A DNA stretch of 64,000 bases, from contig NZ_JAQTZS010000013.1 in NCBI RefSeq assembly GCF_028687635.1, positions 1 through 64,000 of the forward strand, given 5' to 3'. Made by a program: the position numbers and the translations under genes. Positions 28,954 through 44,714 of the stretch are shown here, piece by piece (the first letter of the stretch is position 1; the number at the start of each line of letters is the position of its first letter). The notes beneath the pieces are model-generated. The model saw nothing but the letters and a program-made list of their open reading frames with translations. It was not told the DNA's origin and did no database searches. Origin of the DNA: Malikia sp. GTDB lineage: Bacteria > Pseudomonadota > Gammaproteobacteria > Burkholderiales > Burkholderiaceae_C.

Positions 28954-30630
28954 TCAGCCTGGCCGGCGTTGCCGCAGTGCGGCGGCGAGCAAGCGGTCAT
29001 GGCCGTAGAGATCGTTGAAAAAGAATATTTGATCGCCCTTGACCAAGGTAGTTCCGTAGTGGATCAGCACCGGCACCGGCTCGGCCAGCCTGAGCGTGTT
29101 CGACTTGCCTGATCCCATCGCCGACTCGATGCGCGCGCGATCCCAGCCCGCCATGCCCTGCAGCACGAACTCGGCCAGTTCGACCGGCTTCTCGACCCGG
29201 ATGCAGCCGTGGCTGTAGTCGCGCCGCTCGCGCCCGAACAGCGAGACGGCCGGCGTGTGGTGCAGGTAGATGTTGTCGGCGTTGGGAAAGACGAACTTGA
29301 TGTCGCCCAGCGCATTCTGCGGGCCGGGGCGCTGGCGGATGCGCATCGCGCCGGCCAGCACCGCGTCGAGGGCAGCGCCCGACAGGCCGCGCTGGACGCT
29401 GCCGCCGGCACCAGCGAACTCGAAACCCATGCGATTGAAGTAGCCCGGATCGCGGCGCAGCTTGGGTATGGTTTCGGCGCGCGCGATCGAGGGCGGTATG
29501 TTCCAGTAGGGGCTGAACTCGATGAAGCGCATGTCCTCGTCGAACAGCGGCGTGCGGGTGTCGAGCGCGCGCCCGACCACGACCTTGGACTCGAGCGCGA
29601 CGCGCACGCTGCCGTCGGCCGCGACCTCGTAGGCGCGCAGCACGAACTCGGGCAGGTTGACGACCACCATGCGCCTGGCCTGCAACAGCGGGGTCCAGCG
29701 CAGGCGTTCGAGCGCCAGCTCGATCTGCTGCGCACGGGCGGCGGGTGCGACCTCAAGCTGCGCCCGGGTGGTGACGCCAATCACGCCATCCGGCTCCAGA
29801 CCGTGGCGCGACTGGAAGCGGCGCACCGCCTCGACCAGCTCGCCCTCGTAGCGCGGCGCGCCGGACAATGGATCCAGCACGACCGCCGATGCCGATGCGG
29901 GTACAGATGCAGATCCAGCTGCGCGTGCCGGCAAGACGAAGCCAGGGGCGAGATCACCGAGCGCCTGCAAGCGCTGAGCCAGCCGGGCCAGGCCGCTCCA
30001 GGGCTGACCGGGATCGAGCCTGGGCGTGCGCGACTTGGCCGGTCTGGGCAGCTGCGGCAGCGGCTCGTCCCATGCCGGATGTGCGGCCAGGCCGCGGTAG
30101 CGTGCCAGCGCCTGGCGCAAGCGGCCGTATTGAGGCAGTTGCGGCACTGCCGCTGCGACAGCGGCAGCCGGATCCTGCCGTTGCAAGGCAGCACGCAACA
30201 CCTGGCCAGGGTCGAAAGGAACGCTGCGGCCCGGCCGGTAGCGTTGACCGAGCTTGACCGGGTCGATGCGGCCGCGATGCAGATCCGCCAGGTAGCGCTC
30301 GAAAGCCCGCGTCAGCGCCTGATCGGCGGCATCGGCTTGCGGTCCAGGCGCCAGCGGCCGATCCAGCAGGCGCGCCAGCCCGGCGGCATCGTAGTCCTGC
30401 GGATCGAGGCCATGGCTGGCCGCATCGGCCAGCAGGCGCAAGGCCGCGCTGGTCTGCGGCAGCAGACGGCCGGACTCGTCGAGCCAGAGCCGGCTCGTGT
30501 TGACCGCGGCGGTCTCCAAGGCCTGCAGCGGACCGGCCACTCCGCAGGCCAGCGCAGCCATCAACAGGCGACGCCTGTCGGGACATGGCAGTGCGCCGCC
30601 GGGCACCGATGGCAAGGCAAGGCGCTTCAT
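28954..30630 (-). CDS. L,D-transpeptidase, YcbB/LdtD family
   Basis: The protein has 558 aa. An export signal is at the N-terminus (RRRLLMAALACGVAGPLQA). A scaffold region follows, then a peptidoglycan-binding domain (VEAVRRFQSRHGLEPDGVIG, about 270-300) and the YkuD catalytic domain with HTPAVSLFGRERRDYSHGCIRV, containing the nucleophile Cys in SHGCIRV. It forms 3-3 cross-links in peptidoglycan. It overlaps the upstream ACP gene by 4 bp (ATGA), so it may be read from the dehydrogenase operon. Confidence 0.92.
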   Translation of the reverse strand: MKRLALPSVPGGALPCPDRRRLLMAALACGVAGPLQALETAAVNTSRLWLDESGRLLPQTSAALRLLADAASHGLDPQDYDAAGLARLLDRPLAPGPQADAADQALTRAFERYLADLHRGRIDPVKLGQRYRPGRSVPFDPGQVLRAALQRQDPAAAVAAAVPQLPQYGRLRQALARYRGLAAHPAWDEPLPQLPRPAKSRTPRLDPGQPWSGLARLAQRLQALGDLAPGFVLPARAAGSASVPASASAVVLDPLSGAPRYEGELVEAVRRFQSRHGLEPDGVIGVTTRAQLEVAPAARAQQIELALERLRWTPLLQARRMVVVNLPEFVLRAYEVAADGSVRVALESKVVVGRALDTRTPLFDEDMRFIEFSPYWNIPPSIARAETIPKLRRDPGYFNRMGFEFAGAGGSVQRGLSGAALDAVLAGAMRIRQRPGPQNALGDIKFVFPNADNIYLHHTPAVSLFGRERRDYSHGCIRVEKPVELAEFVLQGMAGWDRARIESAMGSGKSNTLRLAEPVPVLIHYGTTLVKGDQIFFFNDLYGHDRLLAAALRQRRPG

Positions 30631-30863
30631 CGCGTCAGGTAGGCGATCACGCCGCGCAGCGTGAACAGCCTGGGATAGTCGGCCTCGGGGATGGCAACGC
30701 CGCTGCCGCGGTGCAGCCCGATCACGAAATTCTGGAAGTCCATCGAGTCGAGATCAAGTGCCTCGCGCAGGTCGGCGTCGTCGCGCACGGTCCCGAGCTC
30801 GGCCTCGGGGGCGATTCCGGCCAGCACGCTGGCGGCCAGGGTTCTGATGTCGGATTCGTTCAT
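30627..30863 (-). CDS. Acyl carrier protein
   Basis: The protein has 78 aa and is an acidic helical carrier with the 4'-phosphopantetheine site DLDSMDFQNF (Ser near residue 40). The C-terminal part (YPRLFTLRGVIAYL) is typical of ACPs outside fatty-acid synthesis. It lies 18 bp after the E2 gene and overlaps the transpeptidase start. Its position after a 2-oxoacid dehydrogenase suggests that it accepts the acyl group made there, which is inference. Confidence 0.88.
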   Translation of the reverse strand: MNESDIRTLAASVLAGIAPEAELGTVRDDADLREALDLDSMDFQNFVIGLHRGSGVAIPEADYPRLFTLRGVIAYLTR

Positions 30864-30881
30864 GACGTCATCTTCGCAGGT

Positions 30882-32042
30882 TCAGAGCGTCCCGGGGCTT
30901 TGCAGGGCTCGGTCTATCGCGGCCAGCAAGCGGCCGCCCTGGTGACCGTCGCTGACGCGGTGGTCGGCCGCCAGGCTGACCTGGACCAGGGGACGCGGCA
31001 CGACCTGGCCGTCGACCACCCAGGGTCGCTCGACGACGCGACCGAAACCGATGATCGCGACCTGGGGCGGATAGATCACGCCCCAGACCGCCTCGGCGCC
31101 ACGCTCGCCCAGGCTGGTCACGGTCACGGTCGGGTCGGTCAGCTCGGAGCTGCGCAGCCCGCCGGCACGGGCGCGCTGCACCAGGTCGCGCAGCGCAGCC
31201 ATCAGCTCGGGCAGCACCAGGCGGTCGGCGTCGTGGATGGCGGGTGCAATCAGGCCACCGCCGCGCAGCGCGACAGCCCAGCCGACATGGATGCCGTCAC
31301 CGGCCCGGAACAGGCCGTCCTCGCAGAAGCCGTTGAATTCGGGCAGCTCGCGCAGCGCGAGCGCCGTGGCCTTGAGCAGCAGCGCCGCCGGCAGCAGCCG
31401 CTGTTCGGGTTCCCGGTCGCGGTTGTAGCCCGCCAGCCATGCCGTTGCGGCCTGGAAATCGATCGGGCTGCCCAGGTAGTAGTGCGGGATCTCGCGCTTG
31501 GAGCGCCCCATCGCGGCGGCGATGGCCTGCCGCATCTGGGACGGATCGAAGCCACGCCGGGCTGGTGGCGGAGCTGCTGCAGCCGCAGCCACCGGCTCGA
31601 CAGGCGCTGAAGTCATGGACGACGCGACGCGTTCCACATCGGCCAGCACGACAGCGCCGCCGACTCCGCTGCCACGCAGCCCTTCGAGACTGACGCCGAG
31701 CTCGCGCGCACGCCGGCGCGCGGCCGGGCTCACCAGCGGCCGCTGCCCCGGAGTTGGGGCAGCAGCGGGGATGGCAGACGTGGCAGGCGAAGGGGATGCG
31801 ACGGCTGGCCCGACCCGGGCCAGCCGCGCACCCACCTTCATGTCCTGTCCCAGCGGCGCGAGCTCGCTGATCACGCCGTCGAGGAAGATCTCGACATCGA
31901 TCGCGCCCTTGTGCGTCTCGACCACCGCGACGACATCGCCGCGCCTGACGCGGTCGCCGGGCTTGACCAGCCACTGCACCAGCCGGCCGGTCTCCATGTC
32001 GGCGCCCAGCGCGGGCATCAGGAAATCTGCCATCGTGCTCAT
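30882..32042 (-). CDS. 2-oxoacid dehydrogenase E2 (dihydrolipoyl acyltransferase)
   Basis: The protein has 386 aa. One lipoyl domain lies at about 1-80, with the lipoylated Lys in [14 protein letters not shown] rather than the common DKA motif. An Ala/Pro linker follows, then the peripheral subunit-binding domain ([20 protein letters not shown]), and the acyltransferase core ends with the catalytic [15 protein letters not shown] (His, Asp). It accepts the acyl group made by the fused E1. No E3 gene is nearby, so a shared dihydrolipoamide dehydrogenase is needed. It overlaps the E1 stop by 4 bp. Confidence 0.92.
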   Translation of the reverse strand: MSTMADFLMPALGADMETGRLVQWLVKPGDRVRRGDVVAVVETHKGAIDVEIFLDGVISELAPLGQDMKVGARLARVGPAVASPSPATSAIPAAAPTPGQRPLVSPAARRRARELGVSLEGLRGSGVGGAVVLADVERVASSMTSAPVEPVAAAAAAPPPARRGFDPSQMRQAIAAAMGRSKREIPHYYLGSPIDFQAATAWLAGYNRDREPEQRLLPAALLLKATALALRELPEFNGFCEDGLFRAGDGIHVGWAVALRGGGLIAPAIHDADRLVLPELMAALRDLVQRARAGGLRSSELTDPTVTVTSLGERGAEAVWGVIYPPQVAIIGFGRVVERPWVVDGQVVPRPLVQVSLAADHRVSDGHQGGRLLAAIDRALQSPGTL

Positions 32043-34120
32043 CCCGGCCTGGCCGGACGCACCAAGGCGCGTACCGCGTCGACGATGTCCTCGACCTGCG
32101 GCAGGCTGGCCGCCTCCAGCTGCTCGGCGTAAGGGATGGGCAGCTCGCGGGCACAGATGCGGCGTACCGGCGCGTCGAGCTCGTCAAGCGCCTCCTCGGC
32201 GATGCGCGCGGCCAGCTCGGCCGAGATCGAGCCACTCTTCCAGCCTTCGTCGACGATCACGAGCCGGTGCGTCTTGCGCAGCGACTCGATCACGCTGCCT
32301 GAGTCGAGCGGTCGCAGCACGCGCAGGTCGATCACCTCGGCCTCGATTCCCTCGCCAGCGAGTCGCCGCGCGGCCTCCAGGCATTTTGACAGGCCCCAGC
32401 CATAGGTCGCGAGCGTCACATCGCCCCCTGGGCGCCTGACCTTGGCGCGCTCGATGTCGACTGCTGTCACGGCCGGGTCGAGCAAGGCCTCGCTCGCGTA
32501 GAGCATGATGTGCTCGAACAGCAGCACCGGGTTCGGGTCGGCCAGCGCGGCCGCGAGCATGTGTCGCGCGTCCTCGACCGTCGCGGGTGCCAGCACCTTG
32601 AGACCGGGGATATGCGCGAACCAGCCCTCGAAGCTGTGCGAATGCTGCGCCGCCAGCTGACGACCGCCGCCGGTCGCCATCCGGACCACCAGCGGCACCG
32701 CGAACTGCCCGCCCGACATGTGCGCGAGCGTCGCCGCGCCGTTGACGATCGGGTCCAGCGCGAGCAGGCTGAAGTTGCAGGTCATGACCTCGACGATGGG
32801 TCGCAAGCCCGCGACCGCCGCACCGATACCGGCGCCGACGACAGCGTTCTCGGCCAGCGGCGTGTCGACGATGCGCTCCGCTCCGAACTCGTCAAGCAGG
32901 CCCTTGCTGACCGCGTAGCAACCACCGTAACGGGCCACATCCTCGCCCAGCAGCAATACGCGCGGGTCCGCCCGCAGCGCGTCGCGGATCGCCTGGCGGC
33001 AGGCTTCGCGGTAAGTGATTTTCTGGCCGCCGGCCGGCAGCGACTGGACGGGCGCGGGCTGTGACTCAGCTGTTTGCAGCAGATCCGTGTCGCTGGTACC
33101 TGCGGCAGCTGCCCCAGGGACGGCACCGCCCTCCTCCTGCACCACCTTGTCCATCAACACGAAGCGCTCCAGGTCGGCGAACGGCTCGGGGCTGCCGGCC
33201 TCGGCCCAGGCCAGCGCCTCGGCGATCTCGGCCTCGACGCCGGATTCGATAGCGACGAGCTCGGCCTCGCTGATCTGGTGGCTGGCCTGCAACCAGGCAC
33301 GCATCCTGGCGACCGGGTCGCGCTCGCGCCAGGCCTCGACCTCCTCGCGGCTACGGTAGGACTGGGCGTCGAACATCGAGTGGGCGCGAAAGCGGTAGGT
33401 GCGGCATTCGAGCAGATAGGGACCCTGGCCGGCGCGCAGTCGATCGACCGCCCGCCGGGCCGCGACCGCGACCGCGACCGGGTCCATGCCGTCGACCGCC
33501 TCGGCCTCGATCCGGTAGGCGGCGGCCTTGCGGAAGATCTCGGGCTGGGATTCGCCGATCGCCAGCGGCACTCCCATCGCGTAGCCGTTGTTCTCGCAGA
33601 CGAACAGCAGCGGCAGCTTCCAGAGCGCGGCCAGGTTCAGGCTTTCGTGAAACGCACCCTCGGCCACCGCGCCCTCGCCGAAGAAGCAGGCCGTCACGGC
33701 GCCCGGGCGCAGCCGCTGGTCGGCCAGCGCGATGCCGGCAGCCAACGGCAGCCCGGCGCCGACGATGGCGTTGCCGCCGAAGAAGCGCCGCGCCCGGTCG
33801 AAGATATGCATCGAGCCGCCGCGACCGCGACAGCAGCCCTCGACCTGGCCCAGCATCTCGGCCAGCAGTTCGCGCATCGGCAAGCCACGCGCCAGCGCCT
33901 GGCCATGCTCGCGGTAAGTCGCGACCACCGCGTCGCGCGGCTCCAGCGCATGCATGACGCCAGCCGCGACCGCCTCCTCGCCGTCGTAGAGGTGCAGGAA
34001 GCCCTTGATCTTTTGTGCCTGGTACAGCTCGACGCAGCAAGCCTCGAAGCGACGCATGCGCAGCATCTCGCGCCAGAGCTGCCGCAGCGCGGCGCGGTCG
34101 ATGTGGAGTTTTTCGCTCAT
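32039..34120 (-). CDS. Fused E1 alpha-beta of a 2-oxoacid dehydrogenase
   Basis: The protein has 693 aa. Residues about 1-330 are an E1-alpha: [41 protein letters not shown] and the thiamine-diphosphate motif [13 protein letters not shown]...[10 protein letters not shown] low-complexity linker (about 335-370, Ala/Gly/Gln/Pro) leads to an E1-beta ([72 protein letters not shown]). These are normally two genes. The substrate is probably pyruvate or a close analogue. It lies 10 bp after the acetate-CoA ligase gene. Confidence 0.93.
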   Translation of the reverse strand: MSEKLHIDRAALRQLWREMLRMRRFEACCVELYQAQKIKGFLHLYDGEEAVAAGVMHALEPRDAVVATYREHGQALARGLPMRELLAEMLGQVEGCCRGRGGSMHIFDRARRFFGGNAIVGAGLPLAAGIALADQRLRPGAVTACFFGEGAVAEGAFHESLNLAALWKLPLLFVCENNGYAMGVPLAIGESQPEIFRKAAAYRIEAEAVDGMDPVAVAVAARRAVDRLRAGQGPYLLECRTYRFRAHSMFDAQSYRSREEVEAWRERDPVARMRAWLQASHQISEAELVAIESGVEAEIAEALAWAEAGSPEPFADLERFVLMDKVVQEEGGAVPGAAAAGTSDTDLLQTAESQPAPVQSLPAGGQKITYREACRQAIRDALRADPRVLLLGEDVARYGGCYAVSKGLLDEFGAERIVDTPLAENAVVGAGIGAAVAGLRPIVEVMTCNFSLLALDPIVNGAATLAHMSGGQFAVPLVVRMATGGGRQLAAQHSHSFEGWFAHIPGLKVLAPATVEDARHMLAAALADPNPVLLFEHIMLYASEALLDPAVTAVDIERAKVRRPGGDVTLATYGWGLSKCLEAARRLAGEGIEAEVIDLRVLRPLDSGSVIESLRKTHRLVIVDEGWKSGSISAELAARIAEEALDELDAPVRRICARELPIPYAEQLEAASLPQVEDIVDAVRALVRPARPG

Positions 34121-34130
34121 GGCAAAGGCC

Positions 34131-35906
<1,776 letters not shown>

Positions 35907-36005
35907 CTCCCACCTCCCTGTGGCGATCGGCTCTGGACGGCCGACTGTCAGGAAGGATTCAACGCCACGGCTCCCGCGACGTCAAGTGGCCACATTTTTT
36001 CTCCA

Positions 36006-36021
36006 TAAGTTTTCCCTAAGT
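36006..36021 (+). promoter_or_regulatory. Direct repeat TAAGT-N6-TAAGT, possible OmpR-type box
   Basis: Two TAAGT units at 36006-36010 and 36017-36021 have 11-bp spacing, the periodicity of PmrA/QseB-like binding sites. They lie upstream of the mini ORF and of the qseB-like gene, so autoregulation is conceivable. Short sites like this are weak evidence. Confidence 0.3.
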
Positions 36022-36094
36022 CTGGCCGCGCAGAATCGATCCCATGGTGGTTGGAACGATCCAGCCGCACGCAACCTCACCTTAGGAGCCTGAC

Positions 36095-36172
36095 ATGAAA
36101 AAATCCCTGTTCGCCATCCTGACCGCTGCTGCCGTCACCGTCCGTCCGGCCCAGTTGCAGAACGCCGCCTGA
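36095..36172 (+). CDS. 25-aa signal-peptide-like mini ORF
   Basis: ATG 36095 has TAGGAG 7 nt upstream. The peptide starts MKKSLFAILTAAAVTV, a textbook Sec signal, then runs RPAQLQNAA and stops. Many outer-membrane proteins start this way, so this could be the remnant of a deleted gene. The intact ribosome site and the downstream hairpins could instead mean a short expressed leader transcript. Confidence 0.4.
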   Translation: MKKSLFAILTAAAVTVRPAQLQNAA

Positions 36173-36180
36173 GCATGAAA

Positions 36181-36232
36181 CAGGGCCGTCAGGCCCTGAT
36201 AGCGGACGCTTCCGGCTTGCGTGCCGCTTTTT
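36181..36232 (+). terminator. Two hairpins, the second with a T-run
   Basis: CAGGGCC/GGCCCTG (36181-36187, 36192-36198) is a 7-bp stem with a 4-nt loop. It is followed by GCGGACGC (36202-36209), pairing with GCGT (36219-36222) and CCGC (36224-36227) with one bulge, then TTTTT 36228-36232. The second hairpin looks like an intrinsic terminator ahead of the qseB-like gene. Confidence 0.6.
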
Positions 36233-36266
36233 GCCGACAATCCAGGCATCCATTACGAACGATGCC

Positions 36267-36943
<677 letters not shown>

Positions 36944-36947
<4 letters not shown>

Positions 36948-38311
36948 ACTCGATCCGCGCCCGGCTGCTGGTCTGGCTGATCGGCTCCCTGCTGTTGGCC
37001 AGCCTGCTGGCCAGCGCGCTGACCTACGAGATGGCCTGGCGCGGCTTCAACACCATGCGCGACTACAACCTGGAGCAGATCGCCTATTCGATCGTGCGCC
37101 ACGACACCCAGGACTGGCTGGCCGATCAACCCGAACCGGAACCGGTCGCGCCGACCAGCGAGGCAGCAGCGGGCGACCCGACACAGAACCCAGATCAGGC
37201 CCAGGACGAGGGACAGTTCGTGAGCCAGATCTGGACCACCAATGGCCGGCTGATCTATTCCTCGCTGACCGACACCGGCCCAGCGCTGCAGGAGCCGGGT
37301 CTGCATCAGGTCGAATGGGACGGCACGCTCTGGCGCACCTACACGCTGCACGACCGCGAGCGCGTGATCCAGGTCTCGAACCTGGCCGAGCGCCGCTGGC
37401 GCGCCTTCCTCGACTATGTGCCCAGCTTGCTGGCCCCACTGGCCTTGCTGCTGCTGTTGCTGGGTTTCCTGATCAGCGCGGCCGTCAGCGGCGCCTTGCA
37501 GCCGCTGCGCCGGCTGCGCGACGAGATCGGCGCCCGCGACGTCGCGCTGCTGAGCCCGCTCGATCCGCTTGAGATGCCCGACGAGATCCAGCCCCTGGTC
37601 GAGACGCTGAACCAGCTGCTGGCCAAGGTCGAGCGCCTGTTGACGACGCAGCGCAGCTTCCTAGCCGACGTCGCGCATGAGCTCAACACGCCACTGGCCG
37701 CGATCAAGCTGCAGGTCCAGCTGGCGCAACAGGCCCGCGCCACCGGCCAGCCCATCGTGCTCGACGACCTGGAAGCCGGCATCGAACGCTCGGTGCACCT
37801 GGTCGCGCAGCTGCTGCAGATGGCCCGGCTCGAACCCGATGCCAGGCCGCTGGAGCCGCAAGCGGTCGAACTCGAACGGATGGCGCGCGAGCGCGTGCTG
37901 GCCTTCCTGGCGCAGGCCGAGCAAAAGGACATCGACCTCGGACTGGAGTCGGAAGGCCCGCTGGAGGTGCATGGCGATCCGCAGCAGTTGCGCGTGCTGT
38001 TCGACAACCTGATCGACAACGCGCTGCGCTATTGCCCCACGGGCGCGCGCATCGACGTGCGGCTGCGGCAGGACGATGGCGGCACGGTGATCGAAGTGGC
38101 TGACAACGGCCCCGGCATCGTCGAAGCCGACAAGGCGCGCGTGCTGCAGCGCTTCGTGCGACTGCGCCCGGCCGACACCACGGGCAGCGGCCTGGGCATG
38201 GCCATCGTGCGCCAGATCGCCGAGCAGCACCAGGCATCCTTGAGCCTGCTCGACACCCCGGGCGGCGGCCTCACGGTGCAGGTCCTGTGGCCAGCTTCAG
38301 GACAAACCTGA
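36944..38311 (+). CDS. qseC: Sensor histidine kinase (QseC-like)
   Basis: The protein has 455 aa. TM1 at about 6-27, a periplasmic region of about 130 residues (acidic, Gln/Pro-rich in part) and TM2 at about 161-182. The dimerisation helix contains the phosphoacceptor His in FLADVAHELNTPLAAIKLQVQ. ATPase boxes: NLIDNALRYCP, VADNGPGIV and TTGSGLGMAIVRQIA. It pairs with the overlapping regulator upstream. Confidence 0.92.
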
Positions 38312-38383
38312 AACCCGGCAGATATGCAGGGAGTTTTGTGTGACGGCATAGGTTCGACACGCGCATGTCGCACAATGGTTGAC

Positions 38384-38797
38384 ATGAGAATCCTGCACAC
38401 AATGCTGCGCGTCGGCCACCTCGAGCGCTCGATCACCTTCTACACCCAGGTGCTGGGCATGAGCCTGCTGCGCCGCTCGGAAAACCCCGAGTACCGCTAT
38501 TCGCTGGCCTTCCTGGGCTTTGAGGGCGGCAATCCGGCCCAGGCCGAGATCGAGCTGACCTTCAACTGGGACACCGAGCATTACGAAATGGGCACGGCCT
38601 ACGGCCATGTCGCCATCGGCGTGCCCGATGCCTACGCCGCCTGCGAGAAGATAAAGGCCGCCGGCGGCCAGGTCACGCGCGAGGCCGGCCCGGTCAAGGG
38701 CGGCAGCACCGTGATCGCTTTCGTCACGGACCCGGACGGGTACAAGATCGAGCTGATCCAGCGCGCCGAGGACCAGGCCGGCGTCGGCCTGCGCTGA
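38384..38797 (+). CDS. gloA: Lactoylglutathione lyase (glyoxalase I)
   Basis: The protein has 137 aa from the ATG at 38384. It converts the methylglyoxal-glutathione hemithioacetal to S-lactoylglutathione. The metal ligands of the bacterial Ni/Co-type enzyme are in place: His5, Glu57 ([10 protein letters not shown]), His75 (AYGHVAIGV) and Glu123 ([11 protein letters not shown]). The [17 protein letters not shown] segment is also typical. It stands alone, convergent with serS. Confidence 0.95.
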   Translation: MRILHTMLRVGHLERSITFYTQVLGMSLLRRSENPEYRYSLAFLGFEGGNPAQAEIELTFNWDTEHYEMGTAYGHVAIGVPDAYAACEKIKAAGGQVTREAGPVKGGSTVIAFVTDPDGYKIELIQRAEDQAGVGLR

Positions 38798-38816
38798 GCC
38801 CCGGTGCCGAGGCGGC

Positions 38817-41144
<2,328 letters not shown>

Positions 41145-41145
<1 letters not shown>

Positions 41146-41591
41146 CACAGCACCCCGATCAGCTGGACCTCGAAGCGCACCGGCTGGCCGGCCAGCGGGT
41201 GGTTGAAGTCGAAGCGGACCGCGCCGTCCGCGTTGACCTCGAGCACCGTGCCGGCATAGCTGCCCAGACCGTCCGGGGTCGGGAACTGCACCACATCACC
41301 CGCCACGTACTGCTCGTGGCGATCGCCGAGCTGGTCGAGCAGCTTGCGCGCGACCCACTGCACCATCTCGGGCTGACGCTCGCCGAAGGCCTCGCCAGCG
41401 GCGAGCTCGATCACGGTGTGGCCGCCCTCCTCCAGGCCGAGCAGGCGCGCCTCGATGGCGGGCGAGAGTTCGCCGCCGCCCAGGCTGAGCGTGGCGGGCT
41501 GGGCCTCGAAGGTGTTGATGAAGTCGCGTCCGTCCGGACCCGAGAGGCGGTAGTGCAAGGTGAGGAAGGAATCGGTTTCGACTTGAGCCAT
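41145..41591 (-). CDS. fkpB: FKBP-type peptidyl-prolyl isomerase, SlpA type
   Basis: The protein has 148 aa from the ATG at 41591. Seen: [43 protein letters not shown], the insert-in-flap region, and [19 protein letters not shown] at the end, a typical SlpA tail. It is cytoplasmic. It is coupled to ispH by overlapping stop and start codons. Confidence 0.93.
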
Positions 41592-41710
41592 GGGTGACAC
41601 CTGCGGACGCAAAGATGGTAGAAAGACACCAGACCCGGCCAGGCGCCATCGGAAGCGCCGGCCACGGATCAGGGCGTAGACCCCTATTGTAGGAAAGGGA
41701 GGATGGGCGA

Positions 41711-42400
41711 ATGAGCAGCATCAGTATTCCCCTCAAGGGGCTGCCGGCCGACGCGCGACCGCGCGAGAAGCTGCTGCAGCGCGGCCCCTCGGCGCTGAGC
41801 GACGCCGAACTGCTGGCGCTGCTGCTGCGCACCGGCGTGCAGGGCAAGAACGTGCTCGAACTGGCGCAGGAACTGGTCGACCGCTTCAAGGGGGTGCGCG
41901 GTCTGCTGCACAGCGGCGCCGAAGCGCTCGGGCAGGTCAAGGGCCTGGGGCCGGCCAAGCTCGCCGAGCTGCTGGCGGTGGTCGAGCTCGCACGGCGCGC
42001 GCTGGCGCAGGAGCTGAAGGAGCAGCCGCTGTTCGACAGCCCGCAGGCGGTCGCGCATTACCTGCAGCTGCATTTCGGCCACAAGCCGCACGAGGTGTTC
42101 GCGGTGCTGTTTCTCGACAGCCAGCACCGGCTGCTGGCGCTGGAGGAGATGTTTCGCGGCACGCTCGCGCAAACTTCGGTCTACCCGAGAGAAGTCGTGC
42201 TGCGCGCGCTGCACCACCATGCGGCGGCCGTGGTGTTCGCGCACAACCACCCCAGCGGCACCGCCGAGCCCTCGCGCGCCGACGAGATGCTGACACAGAC
42301 GCTCAAGTCCGCGCTGTCGCTGGTCGACGTGCGCGTGCTCGATCATTTCGTCGTCACCGCGTCAGCCTGCCGCTCGATGGCCGAACTCGGCCTGGTCTGA
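41711..42400 (+). CDS. radC: RadC family JAB/MPN+ protein
   Basis: The protein has 229 aa. ATG 41711 has GGGAGG upstream. The N-terminal helix-hairpin-helix region is [32 protein letters not shown]. The JAB metal motif is [21 protein letters not shown] with conserved [21 protein letters not shown] before it. It was named for DNA repair, but its biochemical role is unsettled. This is the long chromosomal form. Confidence 0.95.
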   Translation: MSSISIPLKGLPADARPREKLLQRGPSALSDAELLALLLRTGVQGKNVLELAQELVDRFKGVRGLLHSGAEALGQVKGLGPAKLAELLAVVELARRALAQELKEQPLFDSPQAVAHYLQLHFGHKPHEVFAVLFLDSQHRLLALEEMFRGTLAQTSVYPREVVLRALHHHAAAVVFAHNHPSGTAEPSRADEMLTQTLKSALSLVDVRVLDHFVVTASACRSMAELGLV

Positions 42401-42405
42401 ACCGA

Positions 42406-44364
42406 TCAGATGCCGGCATCCGCCTTGAGCTTGCGGATGGCGTGGATGACGACCTGGGAGGCCTGGGAGAACGGCGCATGGGCCTCCAGCATGTCGGAGG
42501 CCTTCCCGTACTCCTCCTGATTGATGGCATGCGCCACCTGGCCGGCCTGCTGGTGAAAGTCGGCGTGCTTGCGCACGAGGTCGGAGAACACCGGCAAATG
42601 CCCGAACCTCTGCCCGCCGGAGCCATGCACCCACTCGCCCAGATTGCAGCAGTCGTCGCGCGACGCCTTGGCGGCGTCGATGGTTTCGCGGGCGGTGATC
42701 GCATGGCGCAGCTTCAGCTTCCAATCGGCGTGGGCCTTGATGGCGCTGTTGAGGTCGATCCCGATATCGGTCGTCGATGCCAGCGACGCGCCCGACTCGC
42801 TGCCCGCGTCCTTGGCCGCTTCCGATAGCCGGAACACCGCCACCGCCTGCACGAGCCCATGCGACTGCTGCTTGAGGTTTTCTCCGGCGGCGGACATCTC
42901 CTCGACCAGCGCGGCGTTTTGCTGCGTCGCGTGATCCATCTGGAGCATGGCCGCGCCGATCTGCCCCACGCCCGTGCTTTGCTCGGCGCTGGCGGCGCTG
43001 ATCTCGGTCATGATCTCGTTGACGCGCTGGATGCTGGACACCACCTCGGTCATGGTGGCGCCGGCCCGATCGACCTGCTGCGTCCCCTGATCGACGCGCT
43101 CCACGCTGGTGGTGATCAGCCCCTTGATCTCCTTGGCCGCCTCGGCGCTGCGCACCGCCAGGTTCCTGACCTCGGCCGCCACGACAGCGAAGCCGCGACC
43201 CTGCTCGCCAGCGCGCGCGGCTTCCACGGCGGCGTTCAGTGCCAGGAGATTGGTCTGGAAGGCGATGCCATCGATCACGCCGATGATGTCGGCGATGCGA
43301 CGCGAGCTGTCGTTGATGCCCTTCATCGTGTCGACCACCTGGGCCACCGCCGCGCCACATTCCTCGGCCACCGCGCTGGCGCTGCGCGCGAACTGATTGG
43401 CCTGCTTGGCGTTGTCCGAGTTCTGGCGCACCGTGGAGCCCAGTTCCTCCATCGAAGCCGAGGTCTGCTCGAGCGCGCTGGCCTGGTGTTCCGTGCGGGC
43501 CGACAGGTCCATGTTGCCCTGCGCGAGCTCGACGCTGGCCGTCGAGACCGTCATCGCGGCGTGGCGCACGGTGCCGACCACGCGCGCCAGCGCCTCCTGC
43601 ATGTCGCTCAGCGCTCGCAGCAGTTGCCCCATCTCGTTGCTGCCGCTGGCGTCGATCTGCCGGGTCAGGTCACCGCCGGCGACGGCGCGGGCGATATCAA
43701 CCGATTGCTCGATCGGACGGACGATGGAGCGGATGAGCCACAGCGCCAGCCAGACAGAGACCAGCAGCGCGATGACGCACGCGATGCCGACCTCGATCTC
43801 GATCGAGCTGGCGGCATCCTCGGCGGAGCGAGCGGAGCGAGCCGCGTGCTCGTTCTGTATCCTGGTCTCGTCGTGCAGGGCGGCAAAGTAGGCCTGCTGC
43901 ACCGGCCGCACCGTATCGAAGAGCGCGGCGACCGCCTCGTCATGACGGCCCTGCTCCAGCAAGCCCAGATAACGGTCCAGCTCGACCTGGTATCGCTGGC
44001 GCTGCTGCTCGATGCGCTTGAGCGCCTCGCGCCCATCCGTCGACTGGATCAAGGGGTCGAGGCGCCCCAGTATCTGGTCAACCGCCTGGCGTGAAGCCTG
44101 CAGGCGCCTAGACTCCGCCTGGATCGGCTCGGCGTCTCGCATCAGGGCGATGTTGCGGATCACGCGCGCTTGCAGGTTGACCTCGTCGCGCAGGTCGCCG
44201 AGTTCGTGCAGCGTGCTCATGCGCCGGTCCGTGATGTCCACCAGACTGCGCTGCATATGACGCGCTTGCAGCACCGTCAAGGTGCCCATGGCGACCAATA
44301 TCAAAACCACAAGACCAAAAGCCAGCGAGAGACGCGTCGAAATCTTGATATCTTTGAAATTCAT
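42406..44364 (-). CDS. Methyl-accepting chemotaxis protein with C-terminal CZB domain
   Basis: The protein has 652 aa. TM1 at about 12-33, a four-helix-bundle periplasmic sensor to about 190, TM2 at about 193-213, then HAMP ([23 protein letters not shown]) and the signalling hairpin with [28 protein letters not shown]. The C-terminal ~115 residues form a zinc-binding CZB domain: [25 protein letters not shown] and [16 protein letters not shown] (His, Cys, His ligands). CZB receptors respond to zinc or to HOCl through the zinc-bound Cys. Confidence 0.93.
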   Translation of the reverse strand: MNFKDIKISTRLSLAFGLVVLILVAMGTLTVLQARHMQRSLVDITDRRMSTLHELGDLRDEVNLQARVIRNIALMRDAEPIQAESRRLQASRQAVDQILGRLDPLIQSTDGREALKRIEQQRQRYQVELDRYLGLLEQGRHDEAVAALFDTVRPVQQAYFAALHDETRIQNEHAARSARSAEDAASSIEIEVGIACVIALLVSVWLALWLIRSIVRPIEQSVDIARAVAGGDLTRQIDASGSNEMGQLLRALSDMQEALARVVGTVRHAAMTVSTASVELAQGNMDLSARTEHQASALEQTSASMEELGSTVRQNSDNAKQANQFARSASAVAEECGAAVAQVVDTMKGINDSSRRIADIIGVIDGIAFQTNLLALNAAVEAARAGEQGRGFAVVAAEVRNLAVRSAEAAKEIKGLITTSVERVDQGTQQVDRAGATMTEVVSSIQRVNEIMTEISAASAEQSTGVGQIGAAMLQMDHATQQNAALVEEMSAAGENLKQQSHGLVQAVAVFRLSEAAKDAGSESGASLASTTDIGIDLNSAIKAHADWKLKLRHAITARETIDAAKASRDDCCNLGEWVHGSGGQRFGHLPVFSDLVRKHADFHQQAGQVAHAINQEEYGKASDMLEAHAPFSQASQVVIHAIRKLKADAGI

Positions 44365-44714
44365 GAGGATTCTCTATGGGTCCAGCGATCGGAACGGGAA
44401 CACCCAGGGCGCAGCAAGTCCCCCATTCGATGGGGTGGACTTGATGAGGCAGCCCTGATTTCAAGGCCATGAAGGGTGTTCAAAAGTCGATATTCCGACT
44501 GAAATCTGCTAGCAACCTATTGATTTAAAAAGGATTATGAACAGATTTTTGATATTTTAACTTTAAATATTATCAATATTTTGATAAAAATATGATACAC
44601 CAAAATAATGACGTTTGGATTACAAGACGAATTCAGCATCGGCGTCAGGCTCGACCCCCTCACCGATAGCGCCGACACAACCCGGGACAAGGGGGCTGCG
44701 CGACAATCAGCGCC
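44365..44714. promoter_or_regulatory. 350-bp divergent region with hairpin and AT-rich palindrome
   Basis: This region lies between the CZB chemoreceptor (minus) and the Smr gene (plus). Near the receptor start there is a strong hairpin: CAAGTCC-CCCAT (44415-44426), a TCG loop, ATGGG and, after GT, GGACTTG to 44443. Bases 44500-44640 are very AT-rich for this genome and hold TTATCAA-TATT-TTGATAA (44570-44587). This is probably promoter and operator DNA. No coding sequence is seen. Confidence 0.5.
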
